A stretch of DNA of 38,842 nucleotides from NCBI GenBank assembly GCA_030431335.1, contig JAUIJH010000030.1:1-38842 (forward strand), given 5' to 3'. Below are positions 15,625 to 23,411 of this stretch, piece after piece. Made by a program: the position numbers and the translations under genes. The notes beneath the pieces are model-generated. The model was not told the origin of the DNA. It saw only the letters and a program-made list of their open reading frames with translations, and did not search any database. Source of the DNA: Alphaproteobacteria bacterium. Its GTDB lineage: Bacteria; Pseudomonadota; Alphaproteobacteria; Rhizobiales; Amorphaceae. Each line of letters opens with the position of its first letter. The stretch's first letter is position 1.

Positions 15625-16401
15625 ATGGCATCGGTCCTCGTGACCGCGGGCAGCCGCGGCATCGGAACCGCGATCTGCCGCACGCTGGCCGCGGCCGGCT
15701 ACGACGTCGCCGTCAACTACATGACCTCGCGCGAGGCCGCCGAAACGGTCGCCAAGGACTGCCGCGCCTCGGGCGTGCGCGCCGTCGCGATCAAGGCCGA
15801 CGTGACCGTCGAAGCCGAGGTGGAGGCGATGTTCGCCGTGGCCGACCGGGAGCTTTCCCCGCTCGTGGGTCTCGTCAACAACGCCGGCGGCGCCAAGATC
15901 ATCCTCGGCGACGGCGGGCGGCGCATCGACGAAACCTCCGCCGACGACGTCCGCCGCATCTTCGATCTCAACGTCACCTCCACGATCCTGTGCTCGCGCG
16001 AGGCGATCCGGCGCATGTCGACGGCGCACGGCGGGCAGGGCGGCGCCATCGTCAACATCTCGTCCGATTGCTCGCGGCGCGGCGGGGCGGTGGCGCGCAA
16101 GGACGGCGCCAAGGGCATCGTCCTCTACGGGGCCGCCAAGGCCGCCATCGACGGGCTCACGCTGGGCCTTTCCACCGAAGTCGCGCCCGAAGGGATCCGC
16201 GTCAACGCCATCCGGCCGGCCACCATCGTGACCGAGGCCCACGAGGCGGACGGCCCGGAGCACTACGCGCGCATGTCCACCATCATTCCGCTCGGCAGGC
16301 CAGGCCGGCCGTCTGAAATCGCCGAAGTGGCGCTGTTCCTCGTGTCGGAGCGCTCCTCCTTCATGACCGGGGCGCTGGTCGACGCGACGGGCGGGCGCTG
16401 A
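15625..16401 (+). CDS. Classical SDR-family oxidoreductase
   Basis: A 258-residue classical short-chain dehydrogenase. It has the cofactor motif TAGSRGIG (7-14), NNAGG (85-89), a catalytic serine in NISSDCS (145-151) and Y168-x3-K172 (YGAAK). NYMTSREAA after the second strand suggests an NADP(H) preference, as basic or neutral residues replace the Asp of NAD enzymes. The start ATG is two bases after the previous stop, with GGAGGTGG upstream. Together with its neighbours it probably oxidises or reduces a sugar or hydroxy-acid intermediate. The conserved fatty-acid FabG function is unlikely in this context. Confidence 0.9.
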   Translation: MASVLVTAGSRGIGTAICRTLAAAGYDVAVNYMTSREAAETVAKDCRASGVRAVAIKADVTVEAEVEAMFAVADRELSPLVGLVNNAGGAKIILGDGGRRIDETSADDVRRIFDLNVTSTILCSREAIRRMSTAHGGQGGAIVNISSDCSRRGGAVARKDGAKGIVLYGAAKAAIDGLTLGLSTEVAPEGIRVNAIRPATIVTEAHEADGPEHYARMSTIIPLGRPGRPSEIAEVALFLVSERSSFMTGALVDATGGR

Positions 16402-16443
16402 AGCACCGAAACAAGAACACGCAAACAAGGGAAGAACCGCTCC

Positions 16444-17202
16444 ATGGACTATCAGCTTGCCGGCAAGGTCGTTCTCGTCACCGGCGCCGCGGCCGGCATC
16501 GGCCGCGCCATCGCCGAGCATTTTGCGCGCGAGGGTGCGGTCGTCGCCATCGCCGACATCGACGGCGATGCCGCCGAGGCGACAGCCGCCGCGATCCGCG
16601 CCGCCGGCGGCAAGGCGACCGGCTACGCGCTCGACGTCACCGACCGCGACGCCGTGTTCGTCGTGGCCGACCGGATCGCCGAGGCCGATGGCGGCATCGA
16701 CGTCCTCGTCAACAACGCCGGCGTGGTCGGGCTCGCCAAGCTGGAGGAGATCACGCCCGAGGCGTTCGACCGGCTCTACAACGTCAACATCAAGGGCAAG
16801 CTGTGGTGCATGCAGGCCGTTCTGCCCCACCTCAGGGCGCGCGGCGGCGGCAAGATCATCAACATGTGCTCGATCTCCGGCAAGACCGGCGGGCGGCTCC
16901 CGTACGGGCACTATTCCTCATCCAAGGCCGCCGTGTGGGCGCTGACCATGTCGGCCGCCCACGCGCTCGCCGACGACAACATCACGGTGAACGGCGTCGC
17001 GCCGGGCTCCATCATCAACACCGCGTTCTCCAAGGACTTCGACCTCACCAACGACCCCGAAATCTTGCGCGCGACGATCCCGCTCGCTCGCAGGGGTGTG
17101 CCCGACGACGTCGCGCCGGCGGTGCTTTTCCTAGCCTCGGAGGGGGCGCGCTACATCACCGGCGAACTCATCGACGTCAACGGCGGCCTCCACATGGATT
17201 GA
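16444..17202 (+). CDS. Classical SDR-family oxidoreductase, glucose-dehydrogenase/FabG-like
   Basis: A 252-residue classical SDR. TGAAAGIG (13-20) binds the cofactor, and ADID after the second strand (38-41) indicates NAD(H) preference. NNAG is at 90-93, the catalytic serine in MCSISGKTG (141-149), and Y157-x3-K161 (YSSSK) completes the site. GELIDVNGGLHMD closes the protein in the usual SDR manner. A good AAGGGAAG box precedes the ATG. It is the third SDR in a row. The two classical SDRs appear to differ in cofactor, so they could run an oxidation-reduction pair (epimerisation at one carbon), which is inference. Confidence 0.9.
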   Translation: MDYQLAGKVVLVTGAAAGIGRAIAEHFAREGAVVAIADIDGDAAEATAAAIRAAGGKATGYALDVTDRDAVFVVADRIAEADGGIDVLVNNAGVVGLAKLEEITPEAFDRLYNVNIKGKLWCMQAVLPHLRARGGGKIINMCSISGKTGGRLPYGHYSSSKAAVWALTMSAAHALADDNITVNGVAPGSIINTAFSKDFDLTNDPEILRATIPLARRGVPDDVAPAVLFLASEGARYITGELIDVNGGLHMD

Positions 17203-17244
17203 GCCGATGGCCCGACCTTTCCCTCCGAATTTCGGTGACATGAC

Positions 17245-18186
17245 ATGACCTCGATCGGCAATGTCAGCGCGGTCGGTCCCCCCGGTCGCGCGCGACGAAC
17301 GGGACCGCTGCGCCGGCTCGCACCCGACGAGTGGCGCGCCTTCGGCTTCGTCGCGCCGCTGGTGCTGCTGGAGATCGTCTTCGTGACGATTCCGCTGCTC
17401 CTCGGGATCTACTACAGCCTGTTCCGCGTCGATTACTTCGAGCTGACCGCATTCCGCGGCCTTGAAAACTACACCCGCATGCTGACCTCGCCGACGATCT
17501 TGTCGGCGCTCGTTGCGACGACCGTCTTTACGATCGGCGCCCTCGTCCTCACGCTCACGGTCGGCATGGCGCTCGCGCTGCACCTGGAGCGTGACAGCCG
17601 GTGGAACGTCGCCGTGCGGGCGGTGGCGCTCGTGCCCTACGTCATCGCGATGCTGGTCGGCTCGCTCCTCTTGCGCTGGATGTTCTCCAAGGACGCAGGA
17701 CTGATCGGCGCCGCGCTCGGCCCCTTCGGGCTCGGCGAGGCGACGATCCTCGCCGACCCCACGGCCGCGATGGGCGCGCTCATCTTCAACGCCGTCTGGC
17801 GGGACAGCGCGTTCGCGATGATCCTGCTCCTCGCCGGCCTCAAGTCGATCCCGCCGGAACTGTTCGCGGCCGCCCGCGTCGACGGAGCCGGACCGTTCAT
17901 GCGCTTTCGCCGCATCACCGTGCCGCTGATGCGGATCCCCATCCTCATCACGCTGGTGCGGCTGATGATCCATTTCGTCAACGTCCTGACCTTCGCGCTG
18001 ATCCTGACGGGCGGGGGACCCAACAACGCCACCCAGACGCTCGGCCTCGCCATGTACCGCCTCGGCTTCGTGGAGTTTCGCCTCGGCGAAGCGAACGCGC
18101 TCGCGCTCCTCGTCTTCCTGTTCAACCTGATCCTGATCGCGATCAATCTCGTGCTCTTCCGCCAACGCCGGGGAGCGGGACGATGA
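17245..18186 (+). CDS. Sugar ABC transporter permease, CUT1 family (MalF/UgpA type)
   Basis: A 313-residue inner-membrane permease of carbohydrate uptake family 1. After a basic, hydrophilic N-terminus the first helix spans ~34-57 (FGFVAPLVLLEIVFVTIPLL). The coupling loop reads AARVDGAGPFMRFRRITVPL, and the CUT1 segment LTGGGPNNATQTL follows. It lies 42 bases after the SDR gene and is translationally coupled to the next permease (ATGA). It forms the pore of a second importer within the GntR-headed operon, of a different superfamily from the Opp system. Confidence 0.93.
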   Translation: MTSIGNVSAVGPPGRARRTGPLRRLAPDEWRAFGFVAPLVLLEIVFVTIPLLLGIYYSLFRVDYFELTAFRGLENYTRMLTSPTILSALVATTVFTIGALVLTLTVGMALALHLERDSRWNVAVRAVALVPYVIAMLVGSLLLRWMFSKDAGLIGAALGPFGLGEATILADPTAAMGALIFNAVWRDSAFAMILLLAGLKSIPPELFAAARVDGAGPFMRFRRITVPLMRIPILITLVRLMIHFVNVLTFALILTGGGPNNATQTLGLAMYRLGFVEFRLGEANALALLVFLFNLILIAINLVLFRQRRGAGR

Positions 18187-19031
18187 GCGGCGCACCCTCG
18201 TGGCGCGCCCGGCGGCGCACCCGCCTCGTGACGGGGGCGGTGGTCAACACCGCCATCATCCTCTTTGCGCTCTTTCCGATCCTCTGGGGCCTGTCCACCT
18301 CCTTCAAGCCGGCAGACGAGATCCTGCGCTTTCCGCCGGAACTGATCCCGAGTAACCCGACGCTGGAGAACTACGCGCTCCTTTTCCGCACGGGCATCGA
18401 GCGCTTCGTGCTCAACAGCACGATCGTATCGGTGGCGGCGGTGGTCGGATCGCTCGCCATCGGCAGTCTCGCCGCCTACGCGATGGCGCGACTCGCCTTC
18501 CGCGGGCGCACCACGCTGATGTTCGCCGTGGTGGCGTTGATGAGCATTCCGCTGCCCTCGCTGCTGGTGCCGACGTTCACGTTCCTCGCCAACCTCGGCC
18601 TCATCAACTCGCGGACGGGGCTTGCCCTGCTTTACACCGCCTATCAGCTGCCGATCGTCGTGTGGATCCTTTACGGTTACTTCCTCTCGCTGCCGATCGA
18701 ACTGGAAAATGCCGCCCGGATCGACGGCTACTCGCGGCTCGAAACGCTCTGGAAGATCGTGTTGCCGCTGTCGGGGCCGGGCCTCGTCGCGTCGGGTCTC
18801 TTCGTCCTCACGTTCGCGTGGAACGACTTCGTCGTCGCCGTCGTGATGATCTCCTCGGAGGACTACAAGACGCTCCCCGTCGCGATCTACGGCTACCTCG
18901 GCTTCTACGGCCGCGAGTGGGGGCCGCTCACGGCCTCCGCGATCCTGTCGATCATCCCCGTCATCGCTGTCTTCGTCGTGTTCCAGCGCTTCTTTCTGGG
19001 GGGCATGACGTCGGGCGGCGTCAAATCGTGA
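18183..19031 (+). CDS. Sugar ABC transporter permease, CUT1 family (MalG/UgpE type)
   Basis: A 282-residue inner-membrane permease. The first helix (~19-37) leads to the conserved LSTSFKPADEI stretch typical of MalG-type subunits. The middle has FRGRTTLMFAVVALMSIPLP, and the EAA loop is NAARIDGYSRLETLWKIVLP. The C-terminus ends FQRFFLGGMTSGGVKS, the usual RFFxxGMTxGxxK closing motif of CUT1 permeases. The ATG at 18183 overlaps the previous stop; the long in-frame reading further upstream lies inside the first permease gene and is not used. Confidence 0.93.
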   Translation: MSGAPSWRARRRTRLVTGAVVNTAIILFALFPILWGLSTSFKPADEILRFPPELIPSNPTLENYALLFRTGIERFVLNSTIVSVAAVVGSLAIGSLAAYAMARLAFRGRTTLMFAVVALMSIPLPSLLVPTFTFLANLGLINSRTGLALLYTAYQLPIVVWILYGYFLSLPIELENAARIDGYSRLETLWKIVLPLSGPGLVASGLFVLTFAWNDFVVAVVMISSEDYKTLPVAIYGYLGFYGREWGPLTASAILSIIPVIAVFVVFQRFFLGGMTSGGVKS

Positions 19032-19041
19032 AGGAAACGCC

Positions 19042-20142
19042 ATGAGTTCAGTGCATTTCGAGAACGTTTCCAAACACTTCGGCAACGTGGTCGCGCTCGC
19101 GGATCTCGACCTTCATGTGGAATCGGGCGAGTTCGTCTCGCTCCTCGGCCCGTCGGGGTCGGGCAAGTCGACCACGCTCAACCTCCTCGCCGGACTTCTG
19201 GACGCCGACGAGGGCGCGATCCGCATCGGCGAGCGCGTGGTCAACCATGTCAGCCCCGACAAGCGCGACATCGCCATGGTGTTCCAGTCCTACGCGCTCT
19301 ACCCGCACATGACGGTGTTCGAGAACATCGCCTTTCCGCTCAAGGCGCGCCGCAGCCGCGTGCCGAAGAAGGAGATCGAAGAGCGGGTGACGGCGGTCGG
19401 CGAGATCCTCGGCGTCGAGGCGCTCCTCCACCGCTATCCCAAGGAGCTGTCGGGGGGCCAGCAGCAGCGCGTCGCGCTGGGCCGGGCAATGGTGCGCGAT
19501 CCCAAGGTGTTCCTGCTCGACGAGCCGCTGTCCAACCTCGACGCGCGGCTCAGGATCCGGATGCGGCGCGACCTCAAAGCGCTGCACGACCGCATCGCCT
19601 CCACCATCATCTACGTCACCCACGACCAGGCCGAGGCGCTGTCCATGTCGACCCGCATCGCCGTCTTCGACCGCGGCCGGCTGCAGCAGTTCGGCACCCC
19701 GTTCGAGATCTACAACCGCCCGGCCAACACCTTCGTGGCCAACTTCGTCGGCGAGCGCGAGATCGTCTTCTTCGAGGCCACCGCGCGGGTAGACGGCGAC
19801 AGTCTCGCCATCGAAACCGAGGCCGAGACGCTGCCCGTCGCAGGCAAGCTCCCCGGCGCCCAGCGGCTTACCGGACACCGCGCCACGTTCGGGCTGCGCG
19901 CGGAGAGCCTGCGCCTCGCGGACGAAACCGAGGGCACCATCCCCGCGGTGGTGAGCGAGGTCGAGCCGGCCGGACCCGACATCATCGTCTTCGCGACAAC
20001 GGCGGGAGGGCTCGACCTCTCCTGCCGTGTCGACGGCGGCACGGCCATCGCGCGCGGCTCGCCCGTGCGCCTGGCGATCGTTCCCGACCGGCTGCTCGCC
20101 TTCGACCGGGAGACCGGCGCGGCGATCGCCGTTCACGGCTGA
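19042..20142 (+). CDS. Sugar ABC transporter ATP-binding protein (MalK/UgpC family)
   Basis: A 366-residue ATPase of the CUT1 class. Walker A GPSGSGKST is at 36-44, FQSYALYPHMTVFENI at 81-96, signature LSGGQ at 136-140, Walker B VFLLDE at 156-161 and the switch VTHDQAEALSMS follows. Beyond ~235 is the TOBE/OB-fold regulatory domain typical of MalK/UgpC (IYNRPANTFVANFVGE, then GLRAESLRLAD). It starts ten bases after the MalG-type gene, with a GAAGGAAAC ribosome site. In this family one ATPase can serve several sugar importers. Confidence 0.94.
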   Translation: MSSVHFENVSKHFGNVVALADLDLHVESGEFVSLLGPSGSGKSTTLNLLAGLLDADEGAIRIGERVVNHVSPDKRDIAMVFQSYALYPHMTVFENIAFPLKARRSRVPKKEIEERVTAVGEILGVEALLHRYPKELSGGQQQRVALGRAMVRDPKVFLLDEPLSNLDARLRIRMRRDLKALHDRIASTIIYVTHDQAEALSMSTRIAVFDRGRLQQFGTPFEIYNRPANTFVANFVGEREIVFFEATARVDGDSLAIETEAETLPVAGKLPGAQRLTGHRATFGLRAESLRLADETEGTIPAVVSEVEPAGPDIIVFATTAGGLDLSCRVDGGTAIARGSPVRLAIVPDRLLAFDRETGAAIAVHG

Positions 20143-20160
20143 CCATACCCGTCCGCCGAT

Positions 20161-20200
20161 CGCCCCGGCGCGCGTGACGGCAAAGAAAAACAGCGGGGCG
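20161..20200 (+). other. Intercistronic hairpin before the sugar receptor gene
   Basis: CGCCCCG (20161-20167) can pair with CGGGGCG (20194-20200) across an A-rich 26-base loop, in the 77-base gap between ATPase and receptor genes. It may protect the receptor message from decay. The stem is only seven bases, so this is a weak call. Confidence 0.3.
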
Positions 20201-20219
20201 GCAGGAGAAGGAAACAGCC

Positions 20220-21518
20220 ATGAGATTTCACCCTTTCGGGCTCCGGACCGCCGGCCTTGCGCTGGCCGCGGCGCTCCTTTCATCGGCGGCCATCGCCGAG
20301 ACTACGGTCACGATGTGGACCTTCCTCGATCCGGCCAAGGGCTCCCCGCGCGAGGTGGCGCTGAAGCAGATGATCGAGGATTTCGAGGCCGCCAACCCCG
20401 ACATCAAGGTGCGCGTCGAGCCACAGGATTTCGCGCAGATGCCGCCGAAATTCTTTCTCGGCCACCGCACCGGCAACAACCCCGACGTCGTATGGATCGA
20501 TGCCAAGAACCTCGGCGGCCTGCAGCAATCGGGCGCCGGCGCGGACATGGAAAAGCTCATCGTCGACAAGTGGAGCGATGAGGAAAAGAAAGACTTCTTC
20601 GTCGAAGCCGGCTGGGAGGCGGCCCGTCACGACGGCACGCTGGTTGCCTTGCCGCTCTTCCACGGCGCGAGCGTGATCTACTACCGCAAGGACCTTTTGC
20701 AGGAGGCGGGCATCGATCCGGCGAGCCTGTCGACCTGGGAGGGTCTGCGCCAGGCGGCCAAAGCGCCGACCAAGGACAACGACGGCGATGGCCGCATCGA
20801 CGTCGGGGGCTTCGGCATGCCGCTCGCCCCGCTCAAGACGGAGAGCACCCCGTTGCTGATCGGCATGCTGGAGGGCGACGAGGCGGCCTTCGACGGCTGC
20901 ACGGCGAACTTTGCCACCGACATCGGCGCCAAGTCGCTGGACTATACGGTGGACCTCATCAGCGAAGACAAGGTGACCCCGCGTGACGCGCTGGTCTACA
21001 ACGTCGACGACATCACCGAGCAGTTCGCCGCCGGCCGCTACGCGATCGCCATCACATCGATCCTTCGGCAAAGCGTGATCGCCAAGAACGCCACGTTCGA
21101 TGCGGCCAACATCGGCGTCGCCCCGTGGCCCACCTGGACGGGCGAGGGCTCCGGTCCGATGCCCGTCTCGGGCTGGTGGGTCGCGGCCTGGAAGGATTCG
21201 CCGCGCATCGAGGCCGCCGGCAAGTTCATCGACTACATGGTGAGCCCGCAGGGCGTGAAGCTGTGGTCGGAGGTGGGCGGACAGGTGCCCACCCGCCGCT
21301 CGCTGCTCGAGGATCCCTATTTCCAGAAGCCCGAGACTGCCTGGGTTTCCACCATGATCGACGCTTGGAGCGCCAACAGCTGGATGGAGCCCACGGCGTG
21401 CAACACGCGCAGCCTCCAGGGCGTCCTCAACGAGGCGACCTCGCGCGCCCTCGTCGACGGGATCGACGCGAAGACCGCCCTCGAAGAGGCGGAGGCGAAA
21501 TTCGCCGACGCCCAGTAA
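20220..21518 (+). CDS. Sugar ABC transporter substrate-binding protein (SBP family 1)
   Basis: A 432-residue periplasmic sugar receptor. Residues 1-26 are a Sec signal peptide (cleavage after AIA). The mature protein begins ETTVTMWTFLDPAKGSPREV, and FEAANPDIKVRVEPQDF then PDVVWIDAKNLGG are typical of family 1 receptors. An AGGAGAAGGAAA ribosome site precedes the ATG. It completes the CUT1 importer and ends the operon; the following 393 bases hold no gene. Ligands in this family range from mono- to oligosaccharides and glycerol phosphates, and the sequence does not decide between them. Confidence 0.93.
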   Translation: MRFHPFGLRTAGLALAAALLSSAAIAETTVTMWTFLDPAKGSPREVALKQMIEDFEAANPDIKVRVEPQDFAQMPPKFFLGHRTGNNPDVVWIDAKNLGGLQQSGAGADMEKLIVDKWSDEEKKDFFVEAGWEAARHDGTLVALPLFHGASVIYYRKDLLQEAGIDPASLSTWEGLRQAAKAPTKDNDGDGRIDVGGFGMPLAPLKTESTPLLIGMLEGDEAAFDGCTANFATDIGAKSLDYTVDLISEDKVTPRDALVYNVDDITEQFAAGRYAIAITSILRQSVIAKNATFDAANIGVAPWPTWTGEGSGPMPVSGWWVAAWKDSPRIEAAGKFIDYMVSPQGVKLWSEVGGQVPTRRSLLEDPYFQKPETAWVSTMIDAWSANSWMEPTACNTRSLQGVLNEATSRALVDGIDAKTALEEAEAKFADAQ

Positions 21519-21911
21519 TATTGGCGACAGAAGGGCCGGCCGCGAATTCCGCGGCCGCCCGACGCAAAGCCATCGAGCGGTTGAGGCTCACGCGTGATCG
21601 CCCAAACCGCTCCAGCTTTTATGCGGGTCGCGTTCTTCCGAGCCGCATGCCGATTCCGACAAGCATGAAAACGCTCCAGGGTGAGCGTTGCGGGCGGTCA
21701 GGCGTAGTCGGCGGCGAAGTCGCCTTCGCGGGCGAAAGCGGCGCGGTCGAACGAGAACCGCCACGGCGTGGCGTTGGCGCGTATCAGCGCGGTCAACGCT
21801 CGGCGCCGAACCTCCCAGGATACTTCCCGGATCGGCCTTCGACTCTGACAACGGTGTCGGGGTTCGCCGGCGGGGTTGGAGGCCGCGTGGCGTGGCGCGC
21901 GACGCCCGCGA
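21519..21911. other. Gene-free stretch between convergent units
   Basis: This 393-base stretch lies between the sugar-receptor stop and the M81 stop on the other strand. It holds a stack of palindromes (21537-21648) and, on the minus strand, a short open frame ending at a stop at 21698-21700, with coding-like composition (ALTALIRANATPWRFSFD then RAAFAREGDFAADYA). That frame has no good start and no family I recognise; it could be the tail of a lost gene. No further gene was seen. Confidence 0.5.
21537..21648. repeat. Stacked palindromes, probable intergenic repeat element
   Basis: Three palindromic units follow each other. CGGCCGCG (21537-21544) pairs with CGCGGCCG (21550-21557). GAGCGGTT (21575-21582) pairs with AACCGCTC (21605-21612) around a perfect TCACGCGTGA palindrome (21588-21597). 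ATGCGGGTCG (21621-21630) pairs with CGAGCCGCAT (21639-21648) with one mismatch. Such compact mosaics are typical of dispersed intergenic repeats in Hyphomicrobiales. The first hairpin could also end transcription of the sugar operon, though no T-run follows it. Confidence 0.45.
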
Positions 21912-23405
21912 TCAGCCCTGGTCGAGCGGGAAGATCGGGCGGCGCAGCTTTTTGTAGGGGAGGGCGGTGAGGTCGCTGGTGCAGGGGCCGAGCGTTCGCA
22001 CGGTGAAGCTTTCGACCGCGATCTTGTCGTAGGCGCGGCGGTGGGCGACGGCGGCCTTCACGGCAATGATCGCCGCCTCCTCGGGTACGATTCCCTGGCT
22101 GCGTAGCTGTGCCAGGTCGAACGGCGGCGTCTTGCGGCTGGTGAGGAGCACGGTGATCGGGCCGGGGAGCTCGACAACCGCCGAGGGGCCCATGTCGTAG
22201 TGGATCCCTTGCGAGGCGGCGAGGTGGCTGTGGCGGTCCTCCAACGTGAAGTGACCATCGGTGCGGCGCAGGAACGTCGCGTCGACGGTGACCGGCCCCT
22301 CGCCCAGCGGACTGCCGCGCCCGCCGATGGCGATCCGCCGGATCTCGCCCGGCTTTGCGTCCGCGAGCGCGCCGACGGCCGCCTTGTCGGCGATCGCCAC
22401 GACGGCCCCCGCTACCTTTTTGTCGATAAGGGCGCGCAGGACGTCGGTCGCGTCGCCCGGGGCGCCGCCGCCGATGTTGTCGGCGGGCTCCACGATCACG
22501 ATCGGTCCGAGGATCGCGGCCTTGGCCCGATCGATGGCCTCGTCGAGCGACCACTCGTCGGGAAGGCCCTCGTGGCGCCGCTCCACCGCGAGGTCCACGA
22601 GCGCGGCAAGATCGGCGCGCGCGGTGTCGGGCGGGCCCGTGTGGATTGCCGAGAACGCGACGCCCGCGTCCTCCACGTCGCTGAAGGAGAAGCCCGCAAC
22701 GACGTTGACCGCCCAGATCGAGGGGTCGCGCGCCTCGATCGCGCGGGCGGCGCGCTCCAGGCTCAGCATGGGCTCGTCCGCCGTGCCCGTGCCGGTCGGC
22801 GGCCAGACGATGGGGGCGCCTTGCCGGACCATCGCGGGCAGCACGCCCTCGTTCAGCGAGCGCGCCAGGAGATCGGCCGAGCGCGTCGCCGCTTCGCGCG
22901 CGTCGGTGTGCGGGTTCTCGCGATAGCCGACGAGGCCGTTCGCGTATCGGGCCATCCGGTCGGTGAAGGTCGCGTGCAGATCGAAGACGCCGAAGATGGG
23001 CAGGCCCGCGAGCGCGGGGATACGGCGAAGGCGCTCGAGCAGCTCGCCCTCGACGTCGTCGCACCCGGTCGTGACCGCCGCGCCATGGAGGGCAAGCCAC
23101 ACGCCGTCGAGCGGGGTGCGTGTCGCCTCCATCACCGCCGGTTCGAGCTCATCCCAGAACGCTTCGAACACGGCGTGGTCGATCGTTCCCGACGGCAGCG
23201 CCATCGCATCCAGCGTCGGCACGACGTCCCATCCCTCGCGTGCGGCGACCTCCAGGAAGCCGTCGATGGTGGAGCCGTCGCCGGCGCGCGCCAGGAGCGC
23301 GGCGCCGCGATGGAAGCTGAAGTCGGCGAGCGGGGTCACATCGCCGACGAACGTGTAGGTCTCGTGGAAGAAGCCGGCCAGCAGGATCCGTTTGGCGTCC
23401 GTCAT
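21912..23405 (-). CDS. M81-family metallopeptidase (MlrC/microcystinase C-like), paralogue 1
   Basis: A 497-residue enzyme of the M81/DUF1485 family, whose characterised member MlrC hydrolyses linearised microcystin fragments. Zinc ligands align as D142 and H144 in FDLHATFTD and H166 in YRENPHTD. Other family marks are HETYTF near the N-terminus, LHGAAVTTG (106-114), DNIGGGAPGDAT and the closing LPYKKLRRPIFPLDQG. No signal peptide is seen, so it is cytoplasmic. It starts six bases after the IclR stop on the same strand, hence co-transcribed with that regulator. The substrate is unknown; hydrolysis of an unusual amide or peptide bond is the family expectation. Confidence 0.9.
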   Translation of the reverse strand: MTDAKRILLAGFFHETYTFVGDVTPLADFSFHRGAALLARAGDGSTIDGFLEVAAREGWDVVPTLDAMALPSGTIDHAVFEAFWDELEPAVMEATRTPLDGVWLALHGAAVTTGCDDVEGELLERLRRIPALAGLPIFGVFDLHATFTDRMARYANGLVGYRENPHTDAREAATRSADLLARSLNEGVLPAMVRQGAPIVWPPTGTGTADEPMLSLERAARAIEARDPSIWAVNVVAGFSFSDVEDAGVAFSAIHTGPPDTARADLAALVDLAVERRHEGLPDEWSLDEAIDRAKAAILGPIVIVEPADNIGGGAPGDATDVLRALIDKKVAGAVVAIADKAAVGALADAKPGEIRRIAIGGRGSPLGEGPVTVDATFLRRTDGHFTLEDRHSHLAASQGIHYDMGPSAVVELPGPITVLLTSRKTPPFDLAQLRSQGIVPEEAAIIAVKAAVAHRRAYDKIAVESFTVRTLGPCTSDLTALPYKKLRRPIFPLDQG

Positions 23406-23411
23406 AGTCCC

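Noticed and set aside
20133..20145. A TGGTCAGCCG-like match to the GntR operator on the minus strand at the end of the sugar ATPase gene
   Set aside because: It has only one conserved half, lies in the stop-codon region and has no nearby promoter; a chance match is likely.
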